DNA from: UMGS75 sp963648435
Lineage (GTDB): Bacteria; Bacillota_I; Bacilli_A; ML615J-28; CAG-313
Direction of reading: 5' to 3'
DNA: 55,378 nt
NCBI GenBank assembly: GCA_963648435.1
Contig: CAVJDT010000006.1
Location: forward strand, 1 to 55,378
The notes under the pieces are model-generated. The model was given only the letters and a program-made list of their open reading frames with translations, did not search any database and was not told where the DNA came from. Shown here piece by piece: positions 34,117 through 42,547 of the stretch. The translations under genes were made by a program, and so were the position numbers. Within the stretch, counting starts at the first letter, position 1. Each line of letters starts with the position of its first letter.

Positions 34117-35712
34117 TTACTTTTTTCGTTCTTTTAACATACTAATCGACAACATCACAATAAAGAAAATTACGCATATTACCCCCATCACCACAAGCAC
34201 TCCCATGACAATACTAAACCATAATGCTTTAATTTTTAGTAATAGTGCAGTTAAAATAATTGTAATTGAAAAAATCATACTTGCAATTAAAATTCCAAAT
34301 ATTAATCGATTAACAATTCGACTAACTTTATTGACGTTTTCCCTTAAATTTACAATTTCCACATTTAAGTGACGTTCACCCCTAATCGTTAGGTTTAATA
34401 AATCTGATACTTGAGCCGGAATTTCCGCAGATTTTGAGGCACTTTTATAAAGTTTTCTGGCAATTTCTGGAACCTTAACTTTAGGATTTAATTCTTCTTG
34501 GTAATTGTCTTTGACATGGGCACTAAAGAAATCCATTAAATTGGCATTGGGATTTAAAGTGGCTACTACTTTTTGAATAATTACAATGCTTCTTCCAAGC
34601 AGCGTTACCCCTTTTGGTAAACTAATGCCATTACGTAAAGCAATTCCCATAACTTCTTGAAGAAGTATTCCCATATCCATTTCATTAATATCCATATCTA
34701 AATATTTTGACATCATATTTTCAATATCTTGGTATAATTTTGCATGATTAATTTCATGTCGGCATACCCCAATTGTTAAGATAATTGATTTAATTTCATA
34801 TATATCATTTCTGATTACTGCCTTGATGGCACGTTTATACAAGTTACGATCTTTTTTAGATATCAAACCTATCATTCCTAAATCTAACCAAACAATTTTA
34901 CCATCACTGATTAAAATGTTACCACTATGAGGGTCGGCATGAAATACGCCTAAATCTACAATTTGTTCTGTAAAGTTTTCAACTAGTTTTTCACATATTT
35001 CTTTAGGATCATATCCATTTTTAATTAATGTATCGATATCATCGATTTTATATCCTGAGATATATTCCATCACTAGAATATGACTTGTGGTATATTCATC
35101 ATAAGTTTTAGGTAATTTAATGTATTTTTTATTCTCATTATTTTTAGCGAATAACTTGATATTGTTTTGTTCATTTAAGAAATCCATTTCTAATTTCATA
35201 GCTTCTAAAGTTTCTTCAAAAATTATATTTAAGTCAACTACTTCATCTAAACTAGTAAATAAGTTTAAATATTTGATTGCGGAAGAAAGGATTTTAAAGT
35301 CTTGTTCCACAATTTCATATATATGTGGTCGCATAACTTTTACAACCACTTTTTCTCCATTTAAAAGGGTTGCAATATGAACTTGACCAATTGAAGCTGA
35401 GCCAATTGGGATCGGTTCAATTGATGAAAAAACTTGATTAATTGGTTTTTGTAATTCTTCTTCAATTACTTCTTTGACAATATCAAATGATAATGGTTTG
35501 ACGTTTTCTTTTAAATTGCTTAGTTCTTCACAGTATGCAAGAGGAATCATGTCTTCTCTAGTTGACATGATTTGTCCAAGCTTTACATATGTAGGGCCTA
35601 AATCCTCAATTGTTTCTCTAACTTTAACTGGGGTTAAACCTTTTTGAAGTTTATGTCTTAGTAATATTTTTGTAATTTGTCTAAAACGATGTTTATTCTT
35701 GCTTTTCTTCAC
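34117..35712 (-). CDS. ubiB: UbiB/ABC1 (ADCK)-family atypical kinase
   Basis: The 531-aa protein has the family's KxGQ motif (YVKLGQIMSTR, about 48-58), the Ala-rich nucleotide loop region SIGSASIGQVH, the lysine in KVVVKVMRPH, HADPHSGNIL and the DFG-like LDLGMIG, and two C-terminal membrane helices (about 465-515). UbiB proteins are ATPases needed for ubiquinone synthesis or lipid transport in other bacteria; many Firmicutes without quinones still carry one, of unknown role. It overlaps the phasin-like gene by 20 nt. Confidence 0.9.
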   Translation of the reverse strand: MKKSKNKHRFRQITKILLRHKLQKGLTPVKVRETIEDLGPTYVKLGQIMSTREDMIPLAYCEELSNLKENVKPLSFDIVKEVIEEELQKPINQVFSSIEPIPIGSASIGQVHIATLLNGEKVVVKVMRPHIYEIVEQDFKILSSAIKYLNLFTSLDEVVDLNIIFEETLEAMKLEMDFLNEQNNIKLFAKNNENKKYIKLPKTYDEYTTSHILVMEYISGYKIDDIDTLIKNGYDPKEICEKLVENFTEQIVDLGVFHADPHSGNILISDGKIVWLDLGMIGLISKKDRNLYKRAIKAVIRNDIYEIKSIILTIGVCRHEINHAKLYQDIENMMSKYLDMDINEMDMGILLQEVMGIALRNGISLPKGVTLLGRSIVIIQKVVATLNPNANLMDFFSAHVKDNYQEELNPKVKVPEIARKLYKSASKSAEIPAQVSDLLNLTIRGERHLNVEIVNLRENVNKVSRIVNRLIFGILIASMIFSITIILTALLLKIKALWFSIVMGVLVVMGVICVIFFIVMLSISMLKERKK

Positions 35713-36025
35713 TTTGTTTTGTTTCTAGGCTTGCTAATTTTTCTTTAATCTTTGTTAATTCTTCTTCACTTAAATCATCCATTTTTTCAATAAATTCGTC
35801 TGTTGTTTCATCCTTGATGATGGTAACGTTAATTGCTTTATCTACTGTTTCTTTAATGTTGTGTTTTAATTCTTCATTACTTACTTGACATTTTTCACAA
35901 GTTTCCTTGCCTTTTTGTTCAAATTCACTAACTAATTCTTTTGCTTTTTTTGCAAGTACAGCCGCAGCGCCTACTGTTACATAAACAACGCTTTTTAATT
36001 GGTCTTCTAATTTTTTAGTTTCCAT
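35693..36025 (-). CDS. phasin-like helical protein upstream of UbiB
   Basis: The 110-aa protein has a weakly hydrophobic N-terminal helix (VVYVTVGAAAVLAKKAKELV) and long charged helices, like the phasin or PHA-granule-associated proteins often found directly upstream of ubiB genes in Firmicutes. One CxxC pair (CEKC) is visible. It has an AGGAGG site and overlaps ubiB. Its leader contains a perfect 13-bp hairpin and, further up, two dyad operators. Confidence 0.75.
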   Translation of the reverse strand: METKKLEDQLKSVVYVTVGAAAVLAKKAKELVSEFEQKGKETCEKCQVSNEELKHNIKETVDKAINVTIIKDETTDEFIEKMDDLSEEELTKIKEKLASLETKQSEEKQE

Positions 36026-36038
36026 TTTATTTCCTCCT

Positions 36039-36067
36039 ATTATTAAAGAGTTTTACTCTTTAATAAT
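36039..36067 (-). promoter_or_regulatory. perfect 13-bp hairpin in the leader of the phasin-like/ubiB operon
   Basis: ATTATTAAAGAGT (36039-36051) and ACTCTTTAATAAT (36055-36067) pair perfectly around a 3-nt loop, directly upstream of the AGGAGG site. It may protect the mRNA end or be an operator. Confidence 0.7.
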
Positions 36068-36097
36068 ATTTTATTCTTTTTAATATTATTTGTAAAT

Positions 36098-36148
36098 AGA
36101 CAAAAAATTATGCTTGTCTTTTTTTTAGACAAATAGTGCTACTTGTCT
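36098..36148. promoter_or_regulatory. two dyad operators AGACAA-N10-TTGTCT
   Basis: The sites are at 36098-36119 and 36127-36148, 29 bp centre to centre, in the region between the divergent phasin-like and 36203 genes. The right site is nearly perfectly palindromic over 24 bp. A minus-strand TTTACA-17-TAAAAT promoter starts next to the left site. Confidence 0.7.
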
Positions 36149-36172
36149 ATTTACTTTTCATCATACTTTTGT

Positions 36173-36178
36173 TATAAT
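36173..36178 (+). promoter_or_regulatory. -10 box of the 36203 gene
   Basis: TATAAT at 36173-36178 has TTTACT 17 bp upstream. It lies inside a hairpin with arms ATCATAC (36160-36166) and GTATGAT (36185-36191). Confidence 0.55.
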
Positions 36179-36202
36179 TTTAATGTATGATGAGGTGAAG
36201 AT

Positions 36203-36439
36203 ATGTTTAACAAAGATTTTAAAGCTATAATAATTGATGTAAACATCGATATATTACTAAAAAATATTACTAAGTCTCCTACTAGATGTGCAAGGAATTT
36301 AATTGAGCTTGGTCTTTCATCAACATTCAATGAAAGCCTTAAATTTAAAAAAGATGAACTATATCATTCTTTGTTATCTTTACTTGAAAAAGGAAATGTT
36401 AAAGAAATAAAGGATTGGTTCTTTAAGACTTTTTGTTAA
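36203..36439 (+). CDS. small protein of unknown function
   Basis: The 78-aa product is not one I can name. It contains SPTRCARNLIELGL in the middle and is mainly helical; I have the impression of a small conserved family in gut Firmicutes but cannot confirm it. AGGTGAAGAT precedes ATG 36203, and the promoter region and dyad operators upstream support a real gene. It converges on the TetR gene and the two overlap by 17 nt at their 3' ends. Confidence 0.6.
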   Translation: MFNKDFKAIIIDVNIDILLKNITKSPTRCARNLIELGLSSTFNESLKFKKDELYHSLLSLLEKGNVKEIKDWFFKTFC

Positions 36440-36926
36440 ATTTTTCACTCATCCAAGTTGCGAGTTCATCAGGTGAAGTTTTCATTCCTGTTTGAACCCA
36501 ATCAATAATAGTACCAACCAAGCCATAGGTATAAAATTTTATATCTTGGCTTTTTTTGTTATCTAATAATGTTTTAACTAATTCTTCTAACACTTTATAT
36601 AAATATTCTTTGAAACCATATTCACCACTCATTGATAAAGCATTAGTATATAAATATTTTTCTTGATACATTGTATTAAACATTCCTTTAAAGGCTTCCT
36701 CATAATGTTCATTATTTAGTTCATTTACAAGCGGTAAAAAGATTTCATTATAATATATCCAATTCATTAGTTCATACTTATCTTGAAAATGATAATAGAA
36801 AGTTTGTCTATTTAAATAACAAGTAGTAGTAATATCACTAATTGAGATTTTATCAAATGATTTATTTTTCATTAGTTGTTTGAACGATTGTACTATGGCT
36901 TGTTTTGTAATAGTTTGTTCTTTCAT
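36423..36926 (-). CDS. TetR/AcrR-family regulator (DhaS-like)
   Basis: The 167-aa protein has a TetR helix-turn-helix (SKTKISIS-type: FDKISISDITTTCYLNRQTFYYHFQD at about 19-44) and a short C-terminal domain like that of DhaS-type regulators, which in Lactococcus activate dihydroxyacetone kinase genes. It lies 14 nt downstream of the aldehyde dehydrogenase gene, so it probably controls that operon. The ribosome site is AAGGAGGG. Confidence 0.88.
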   Translation of the reverse strand: MKEQTITKQAIVQSFKQLMKNKSFDKISISDITTTCYLNRQTFYYHFQDKYELMNWIYYNEIFLPLVNELNNEHYEEAFKGMFNTMYQEKYLYTNALSMSGEYGFKEYLYKVLEELVKTLLDNKKSQDIKFYTYGLVGTIIDWVQTGMKTSPDELATWMSEKFNKKS

Positions 36927-36940
36927 CTTACCCTCCTTTA

Positions 36941-38308
36941 CTATTTAAGTATTTTTCTTACTATTTTTTGTTTCTTTTCATTATATGGATGATATCTTAA
37001 CTTTATATCTATGTTAGTACTTTTACTAAGGATTCCTTTTTCTCTTGTAAAAGTGGAAAAACTATATTTACCATGGTAATTTCCCATCCCACTATTGTTA
37101 ACGCCACCAAATGGTAAAGTTTCACTACTTAAATGCATTAAGGTATCATTAATACATCCACCACCAAAACGCATTTTGAGAATTTTTTTCTTAATTTCTT
37201 TATTGTTACTAAATAAATATAATGCAAGTGGTTTTTGATGATGTTCAATATCCAAGATGGCTTCATCAATGTTTTTAAAACTCATAATTGGAAAAATCGG
37301 TCCAAAAATTTCTTCTTGCATAATGGCATCATCATATGTTACATTATCCATAATTGTAGGTTCAATTCGTAAATTGCATGATTTACCACCATATATTACT
37401 TTTGATTGATCAATTAAATTTAATATTCGTTGATAATGTTTTTCATTTATAATTTTAGGATAATCAGGGTTTGTTAATGGATTATCACCAAGCATTAATT
37501 TGATTTCTTTAATTAAGGTTTGAATGAATTGAGGTTTGATATTTTCATGAACATATATATAGTCAGGGGCAACGCATGTTTGTCCTGCATTAATGATTTT
37601 ACCAAAGGCAATTCTTTTGGCGACAAGTTCTATATTTACATTATCATCAACAATTGTAGGACTTTTTCCACCAAGTTCTAAAACAACTTTTGTTAAATGG
37701 GGTGCGGCAGATGCCATAACAATTTTCCCAACTTGCTCACTACCTGTAAAAAAGATAAAATCAAAAGGTAGTTTTAAGATTTCGGTTGTTTCTGAAACAT
37801 CACCATGATAAGCTTTTATATATTTTTCATCAAAAGTTTCATTAAATAATTTTTCTAATAAAACTGATGTATTAGTACTATATTCAGACATTTTAATAAT
37901 ACAAGTATTTCCCCCAGTTATCGCTCCAATTAATGGTTCAAAAACTAAATTAACGGGGTAATTCCATGGAGACATGATAAGACATACGCCATATGGATCA
38001 TGATAAATCATGCTTTTAGATGGAAAATTTGAAAGATTGGTTTTTACACGTTTTGGCATCATCCATTTTTTCAAGTGTTTTATCGCATAATTAATATCAT
38101 GAAGAACTAGTCCAAGTTCAGTCATATAGGCTTCATAATTGCTTTTACCAAGATCAAGATATAAAGCCTCCATAATTGCTTTTTCATTTTTTATAAGCAT
38201 TTGTTGTAATGTTAATAACATTTGTTTTCGAAATGCATAATTATATGTTTCTTTTGTTAAAAAATATTTCTTTTGTTTTTCATAAACGCTCAAATACTTA
38301 TTATCCAT
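36941..38308 (-). CDS. aldehyde dehydrogenase (class 3-like)
   Basis: The 455-aa enzyme should oxidise an aldehyde to its acid with NAD(P)+. Visible motifs are the catalytic base in LELGGKSP (near 207), the nucleophile Cys in NAGQTCVAPDY (near 244), IMQEEIFGP and the C-terminal PFGGVNNSGMGNYHG. The missing N-terminal extension and overall length fit the ALDH3/fatty-aldehyde group. It is the first gene of an operon with TetR and is divergent from a HAD phosphatase. Confidence 0.92.
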   Translation of the reverse strand: MDNKYLSVYEKQKKYFLTKETYNYAFRKQMLLTLQQMLIKNEKAIMEALYLDLGKSNYEAYMTELGLVLHDINYAIKHLKKWMMPKRVKTNLSNFPSKSMIYHDPYGVCLIMSPWNYPVNLVFEPLIGAITGGNTCIIKMSEYSTNTSVLLEKLFNETFDEKYIKAYHGDVSETTEILKLPFDFIFFTGSEQVGKIVMASAAPHLTKVVLELGGKSPTIVDDNVNIELVAKRIAFGKIINAGQTCVAPDYIYVHENIKPQFIQTLIKEIKLMLGDNPLTNPDYPKIINEKHYQRILNLIDQSKVIYGGKSCNLRIEPTIMDNVTYDDAIMQEEIFGPIFPIMSFKNIDEAILDIEHHQKPLALYLFSNNKEIKKKILKMRFGGGCINDTLMHLSSETLPFGGVNNSGMGNYHGKYSFSTFTREKGILSKSTNIDIKLRYHPYNEKKQKIVRKILK

Positions 38309-38365
38309 ATGTTCAACCCCTTTGTGAATATTATACCATTATACTTGCTTTTTTTAAAATAAAAC

Positions 38366-38386
38366 ACAATCTTTTTATGTGATTGT
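38366..38386. promoter_or_regulatory. ACAATC-N9-GATTGT dyad between ALDH and HAD genes
   Basis: The dyad directly abuts the -35 of the plus-strand HAD promoter and lies upstream of the ALDH promoter, a plausible operator for the nearby TetR protein. Confidence 0.45.
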
Positions 38387-38415
38387 TTGACAAAAAATAA
38401 ACATAATTATATAAT
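38387..38415 (+). promoter_or_regulatory. consensus promoter of the HAD phosphatase gene
   Basis: TTGACA (38387-38392) and TATAAT (38410-38415) are exactly 17 bp apart, the full sigma-A consensus. Confidence 0.9.
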
Positions 38416-38440
38416 AATATGGACTATAAGGAGACTAACT

Positions 38441-39094
38441 ATGCATAATACTATTATCTTTGACTTAGATGGAACGCTACTTGATACTTTAGATGATTTG
38501 ACAACTGCTGTTAACTATGCTTTACGAAAACATTATTTACCAAAAAAATCAAAAGATGAAGTAAGACAATTTCTTGGTAATGGAATGGAAAGATTAATTG
38601 AATTATCTGTACCAAAAGGTAAAAAAAATAAAGAATTTAAAACTATTCTTCAGGATTTTAAAGCATACTATCTAGTTAACGCGATTACGAAAACAGCACC
38701 ATACCCAGGCATTATGGATATGCTTAACACTCTTAAACAAAAAGGATTTAAGCTTGCGATTGTATCTAATAAAGGTTATCAAGCGGTTAATTTTTTAAGA
38801 GAATATTTTTTTAATGAAACCATTGATGTTGCAATTGGTGAAAAAGAAGGAATTAGAAAAAAGCCTTATCCTGATACGGTGTATGAAGCTCTTAACTTGC
38901 TTAATGAAGAAAAACAAAACGCATATTATGTAGGAGATTCTGAAGTTGATATTCTTACCTCAAAAAATGCGGGGATAAAGGGGCTTAGTGTTAGTTGGGG
39001 ATTTAGAACAAAAGAAGAACTACAGTTTTATGATGCTGATTTAATTTTTGATAGTCCTACTGATCTACTTAACTATATCCTCGATAATAATTAA
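38441..39094 (+). CDS. HAD hydrolase, phosphoglycolate phosphatase-like
   Basis: The 217-aa protein has motif I FDLDGTLLDTL (about 6-16), motif II IVSNKG, the lysine in RKKPYPD and motif IV YVGDSEVD, typical of Gph-like HADs with a small helical cap. The usual substrate class is small phosphoesters such as phosphoglycolate, but this is not specific. I start at ATG 38441 after AAGGAG; the longer frame runs through the promoter. Confidence 0.9.
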   Translation: MHNTIIFDLDGTLLDTLDDLTTAVNYALRKHYLPKKSKDEVRQFLGNGMERLIELSVPKGKKNKEFKTILQDFKAYYLVNAITKTAPYPGIMDMLNTLKQKGFKLAIVSNKGYQAVNFLREYFFNETIDVAIGEKEGIRKKPYPDTVYEALNLLNEEKQNAYYVGDSEVDILTSKNAGIKGLSVSWGFRTKEELQFYDADLIFDSPTDLLNYILDNN

Positions 39095-39103
39095 AATATG
39101 CCT

Positions 39104-39135
39104 AAAGAGACATCACGGTGAAATGATGTCTCTTT
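39104..39135 (+). terminator. terminator of the HAD gene
   Basis: AAAGAGACATCA (39104-39115) and TGATGTCTCTTT (39124-39135) pair over 12 bp and are followed by TT on the plus strand. It ends directly before the convergent phosphopantetheinyl transferase gene. Confidence 0.88.
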
Positions 39136-39741
39136 TTAAATTATTATTTGGTGTATTTCTTCTACTTTTTCATCATTTATTCTATAAGATAAATAGTACA
39201 AATTGTTTTTACTATCCTTTAGTTCTATTGTTTGAACTTTACTTATATCAAGAAGTTTAAAATGATTAAAGACAATCCCTGTACCAAGATATTTGAACAT
39301 AGCTTCTTTTTTAGTCCACATCATTGTAAAGTAAGCGGCTCTATGTTGATGAAGGTATGTGAAATATTCTTCTTTATTTAGTATTCTTCTACTCATAAGT
39401 TCATAATCAACTTCAGGGTTTACCATTTCTACATCAATTCCACATTCTAAAGTAGAAATTATTACAGCACTTATATTAAAGGAATGACTAATATTGAAAA
39501 AGATACCATCAATACAAGGTTTTCGGTTAATAAATTTTACTACTTGTTCTTTAGCTAAATCAATATTATGCTCTTCTTTAAGGGCTGTATATAGCATATA
39601 CCAAGCACTCGCACTTAAAAGTTTATCTCCTGTTATTTTATATTTATCAGGAAATTCAACAATGTTTGTGGGAATTTCTGCCAATATTTCTTCTAATTTT
39701 TTTTTATTTTTTGTATTATCGCATATATATATTTTAGTCAT
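39136..39741 (-). CDS. Sfp-type 4'-phosphopantetheinyl transferase
   Basis: The enzyme attaches phosphopantetheine from CoA to carrier proteins. The 201-aa protein has the family motifs FNISHSFNISAVI (substrate and CoA contact), CGIDVEMV with the metal-binding Asp/Glu (near 105-112), and WTKKEAMFKYLG (near 147-158). Sfp-type enzymes serve NRPS/PKS carrier proteins or replace AcpS for fatty acid synthesis; none of these partners is in the window. It follows the SGNH gene by 7 nt. Confidence 0.92.
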   Translation of the reverse strand: MTKIYICDNTKNKKKLEEILAEIPTNIVEFPDKYKITGDKLLSASAWYMLYTALKEEHNIDLAKEQVVKFINRKPCIDGIFFNISHSFNISAVIISTLECGIDVEMVNPEVDYELMSRRILNKEEYFTYLHQHRAAYFTMMWTKKEAMFKYLGTGIVFNHFKLLDISKVQTIELKDSKNNLYYLSYRINDEKVEEIHQIII

Positions 39742-39748
39742 TTCACAC

Positions 39749-40834
39749 CTATAAAAGTTTCTTTAGATATTTTTCTAAATTATCTGTTATCATCATAAAA
39801 CCTAAATCAGTTGGATGACATCCATCAACGGTTGCTTCTTTAGTATATTTACCAAGAAGTTTATGACCATCATAAAAATATATATTAGCATCAGTTTCTT
39901 GATGTTTTTTTACTACTTGTCGTTGGAAATTACGTGATTTATCTTCTAACTTCTTGTTTTTTTCTAAATGAGTTTCTATAGACATTCTAATTTTACTTAA
40001 AACTAAAATAGGAGTAGTTTTATATCTTGTTCTAATAATATTAATAAAATCATCTAGGGTTGCTTGTAACATTGGTAAAGTAGCATTAGCTTCATAATCT
40101 AAAATAAACATTGAAACATTGTCAATTGAAGAAAGGAGTTTAGCTACTTCTTTTTGACCACGACCATTACCGGAAAAACCAAAATTTAAAAACTCATATC
40201 CCATTCTTCTTGATAAAGCATTAGTATAGCTCATACCAGGTCTACTTGCACATCCGCCTTGAGTAATGGAAGTACCATAACATACAACTTTACCTTTATT
40301 AAATAAATCATTAGCACTAAATATTTTAGCATTATCATCAATTCCAACTTCTATATCTTCTACTGCCGCATAAAGAGGTAAATTAATTAGATATAATCTT
40401 TCTTTTTCATCCCAGTCCGTAAAATAAGTGAATTCATAAGATTTTTCTTTTATGTTATAAGAACTAGTTCTAAAAAATGTTAGGTCTTCTCTTTTTGTTC
40501 CTATATATAAGTCACAACCACCTTGACCAGTAAACGCCATATGAGCCATATCAAAAGTATGTCCTAATTTTACCTTTATTTTAAGACTAGTTGTATCACT
40601 CTTAAAAGCAAGCATACATCCACTTGGTTGTTCAACTAAATAATAAAGTCCATCTGCAAGCCCTTTTATCATATCATCACTCGATATAGGAAATCTAACA
40701 TATCTTTTATCTTCATTAAACCAGTTTAAACCATACACATGGATTTTGTTAGTTTGTTTCGGATTATAGTATTTAATATTATCGTATTTTTCTTGATTGT
40801 TAAAATTAACATCTATTTTTTTAATGTCTGGCAT
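39749..40834 (-). CDS. SGNH/GDSL-family esterase with N-terminal beta domain
   Basis: The 361-aa protein has an N-terminal beta-sandwich-like domain (about 1-170) and a GDSL hydrolase domain: VVCYGTSITQGGCASRPGMS with the nucleophile Ser (block I), NFGFSGNGRGQ (blocks II/III), and DGCHPTDLGF with the Asp/His pair (block V). It would hydrolyse an ester, such as an acetyl group on a glycan. No signal peptide is seen, so it is probably cytoplasmic. ATG 40834 follows GAAGGAAG; the longer frame to 40888 lacks a ribosome site. Confidence 0.87.
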   Translation of the reverse strand: MPDIKKIDVNFNNQEKYDNIKYYNPKQTNKIHVYGLNWFNEDKRYVRFPISSDDMIKGLADGLYYLVEQPSGCMLAFKSDTTSLKIKVKLGHTFDMAHMAFTGQGGCDLYIGTKREDLTFFRTSSYNIKEKSYEFTYFTDWDEKERLYLINLPLYAAVEDIEVGIDDNAKIFSANDLFNKGKVVCYGTSITQGGCASRPGMSYTNALSRRMGYEFLNFGFSGNGRGQKEVAKLLSSIDNVSMFILDYEANATLPMLQATLDDFINIIRTRYKTTPILVLSKIRMSIETHLEKNKKLEDKSRNFQRQVVKKHQETDANIYFYDGHKLLGKYTKEATVDGCHPTDLGFMMITDNLEKYLKKLL

Positions 40835-40978
40835 ATTTAATTCTTCCTTCTTTTCTTTTACCTTTTTATAGTGATGGTAATATTCCAATAATTATATAAA
40901 TATATATATATTTTTCACATTACCAAATTTTCTTATTATTTACGTTTTTATTTCAAAAACTATTGTATAATTTCTTGT

Positions 40979-41431
40979 TTATCTACCTTTTTTATTTAAA
41001 TAATCAAGTAATCCTACACATCCTTTATATATATCTTGAAAACATTTTTCAAATTCATTAGTGTACCAAGGATCAGACACATCAGCATCACTTCCTATGA
41101 ATGATAGTAGTTTTCTAATTTTATGTCCAGGATCACTTTTGATAATTCTTTTAATGTTATATTCATTATTTGTATCCATAATAATGATGTAATCATATTT
41201 GTCATAATCACTTGCCTCTAGCTGTCTAGCATAGTGATTTGTATAAGTTATATGATGCATATTTAAAATCTTTTTAGCAGGAGGATATATAGAATTACCA
41301 ATTTCTTCATCTGAAGTTGCGGATGAAGCAATATAAAAATTACTATCATTTTTAGTTAGATCTTTCATAATAAATTCTGCCATAGGTGATCTACAAATAT
41401 TACCATGACAAACAAACATAATTCTAGGCAT
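40979..41431 (-). CDS. low-molecular-weight protein tyrosine phosphatase
   Basis: The 150-aa enzyme has the P-loop CHGNICRS at residues 8-15 (nucleophile Cys8, Arg14) and the acid loop SDPWYT, where the usual DPY reads DPW. It removes phosphate from tyrosine or arginine. Its start is 2 nt after the nitrilase-type gene's stop, so the two form an operon. Confidence 0.93.
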   Translation of the reverse strand: MPRIMFVCHGNICRSPMAEFIMKDLTKNDSNFYIASSATSDEEIGNSIYPPAKKILNMHHITYTNHYARQLEASDYDKYDYIIIMDTNNEYNIKRIIKSDPGHKIRKLLSFIGSDADVSDPWYTNEFEKCFQDIYKGCVGLLDYLNKKGR

Positions 41432-41433
41432 AA

Positions 41434-42303
41434 TTATTTACGATAATCCTTTCTAATAAATGGGTAATTAATTTCTTCTTTTATTAATGCTTGATATTTA
41501 TGAGGATGTCTATATGCATTTCCATGCACTTCAGTCTCACGGTATTTTCTTAATTCATCAACTGGAATTCTCGCAATAACTATCTCTTCATCACTACTAC
41601 CTTCAACAATTAAAGTATCGCGACTTCCAGGAACACCTTCCATATAAGCAATTCCATCAAACGCACTTGAATGGCCATTACAATCTGGTACACTACTAGG
41701 ATAATTAGTCGTCACAATCGCCAACATATTTTCAAATGCTCTTGATCTAAGTTGAGCTAATCTATTAATTTCCATTGGGCATGCATTAGGAACTAAAATA
41801 AGTTCAGCTCCTTTTAACATTAAGATACGAGCACTTTCTGGAAATTCACGATCATAGCAGATCATCGCTCCAGTCTTGATATTTCCTTTTCTTGTTTTAA
41901 GATCACAAACATAAAAATCATCACCCGGTGTAAGTTTTATTTCATCACCAAAGTCACATGTATGTACTTTGGAATAGTGAAGAGCAAGGTTACCATCAGA
42001 ATCAAATACACAAATACTATTTTTAGGTTTCCCTTTTGTCTTTTCTAAAAAAGTAAGTCCAATCACAAGTTTTAACTTTTTTGCGAGATGTTGAAATTCA
42101 AGAAGAAATGGACTATCCAAGGTTATTGCTTCATTTTCAAAGCCTTCATCAAAATTATACCCATTACTCCACATTTCTGGAAATAACACTATGTCGGCAT
42201 CCATTTTAGCAGCTGCTTCACAATATTCAATTCCTTTTTGTAAATTGTCAGATAATGACTTTGATGGTGTTATTTGTAATAAAGCAATCTTTAAGTCTTC
42301 CAT
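41434..42303 (-). CDS. carbon-nitrogen hydrolase (nitrilase superfamily)
   Basis: The 289-aa protein has the Glu-Lys-Cys catalytic triad in LFPEMWSNGY (Glu near 43), HYSKVHTCDFG (Lys near 115) and GAMICYDREFPE (Cys near 150). The family hydrolyses amides or carbamoyl groups, for example omega-amides or N-carbamoyl amines; the substrate cannot be read from the sequence. It is the first gene of an operon with the tyrosine phosphatase. Confidence 0.92.
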   Translation of the reverse strand: MEDLKIALLQITPSKSLSDNLQKGIEYCEAAAKMDADIVLFPEMWSNGYNFDEGFENEAITLDSPFLLEFQHLAKKLKLVIGLTFLEKTKGKPKNSICVFDSDGNLALHYSKVHTCDFGDEIKLTPGDDFYVCDLKTRKGNIKTGAMICYDREFPESARILMLKGAELILVPNACPMEINRLAQLRSRAFENMLAIVTTNYPSSVPDCNGHSSAFDGIAYMEGVPGSRDTLIVEGSSDEEIVIARIPVDELRKYRETEVHGNAYRHPHKYQALIKEEINYPFIRKDYRK

Positions 42304-42499
42304 ATTCTTATTATTTCTACCTTTCCACTTTATATATTTTACTAATTTTTAACCGATATGTCAAATATTATAACATCAAATTCAATAACAAATAAATTTA
42401 AGTGTACTCTACTATTAACTCAAGAAATCATAAACTATATAAACAATAGATTATAATCATAGAATAAAGTTAAAGCCATAAGTACTTTATTAAAAGAAA

Positions 42500-42545
42500 A
42501 AGAGTTAATTCATTTTATCTAGTGAACTAACTCTTAAATTTATTA
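42500..42545 (-). terminator. terminator of the MerR gene
   Basis: AAGAGTTAATTCA (42500-42512) and TGAACTAACTCTT (42533-42545) pair over 13 bp with one wobble; minus-strand TCTTTTTCTTTT follows. Confidence 0.75.
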
Positions 42546-42547
42546 TT

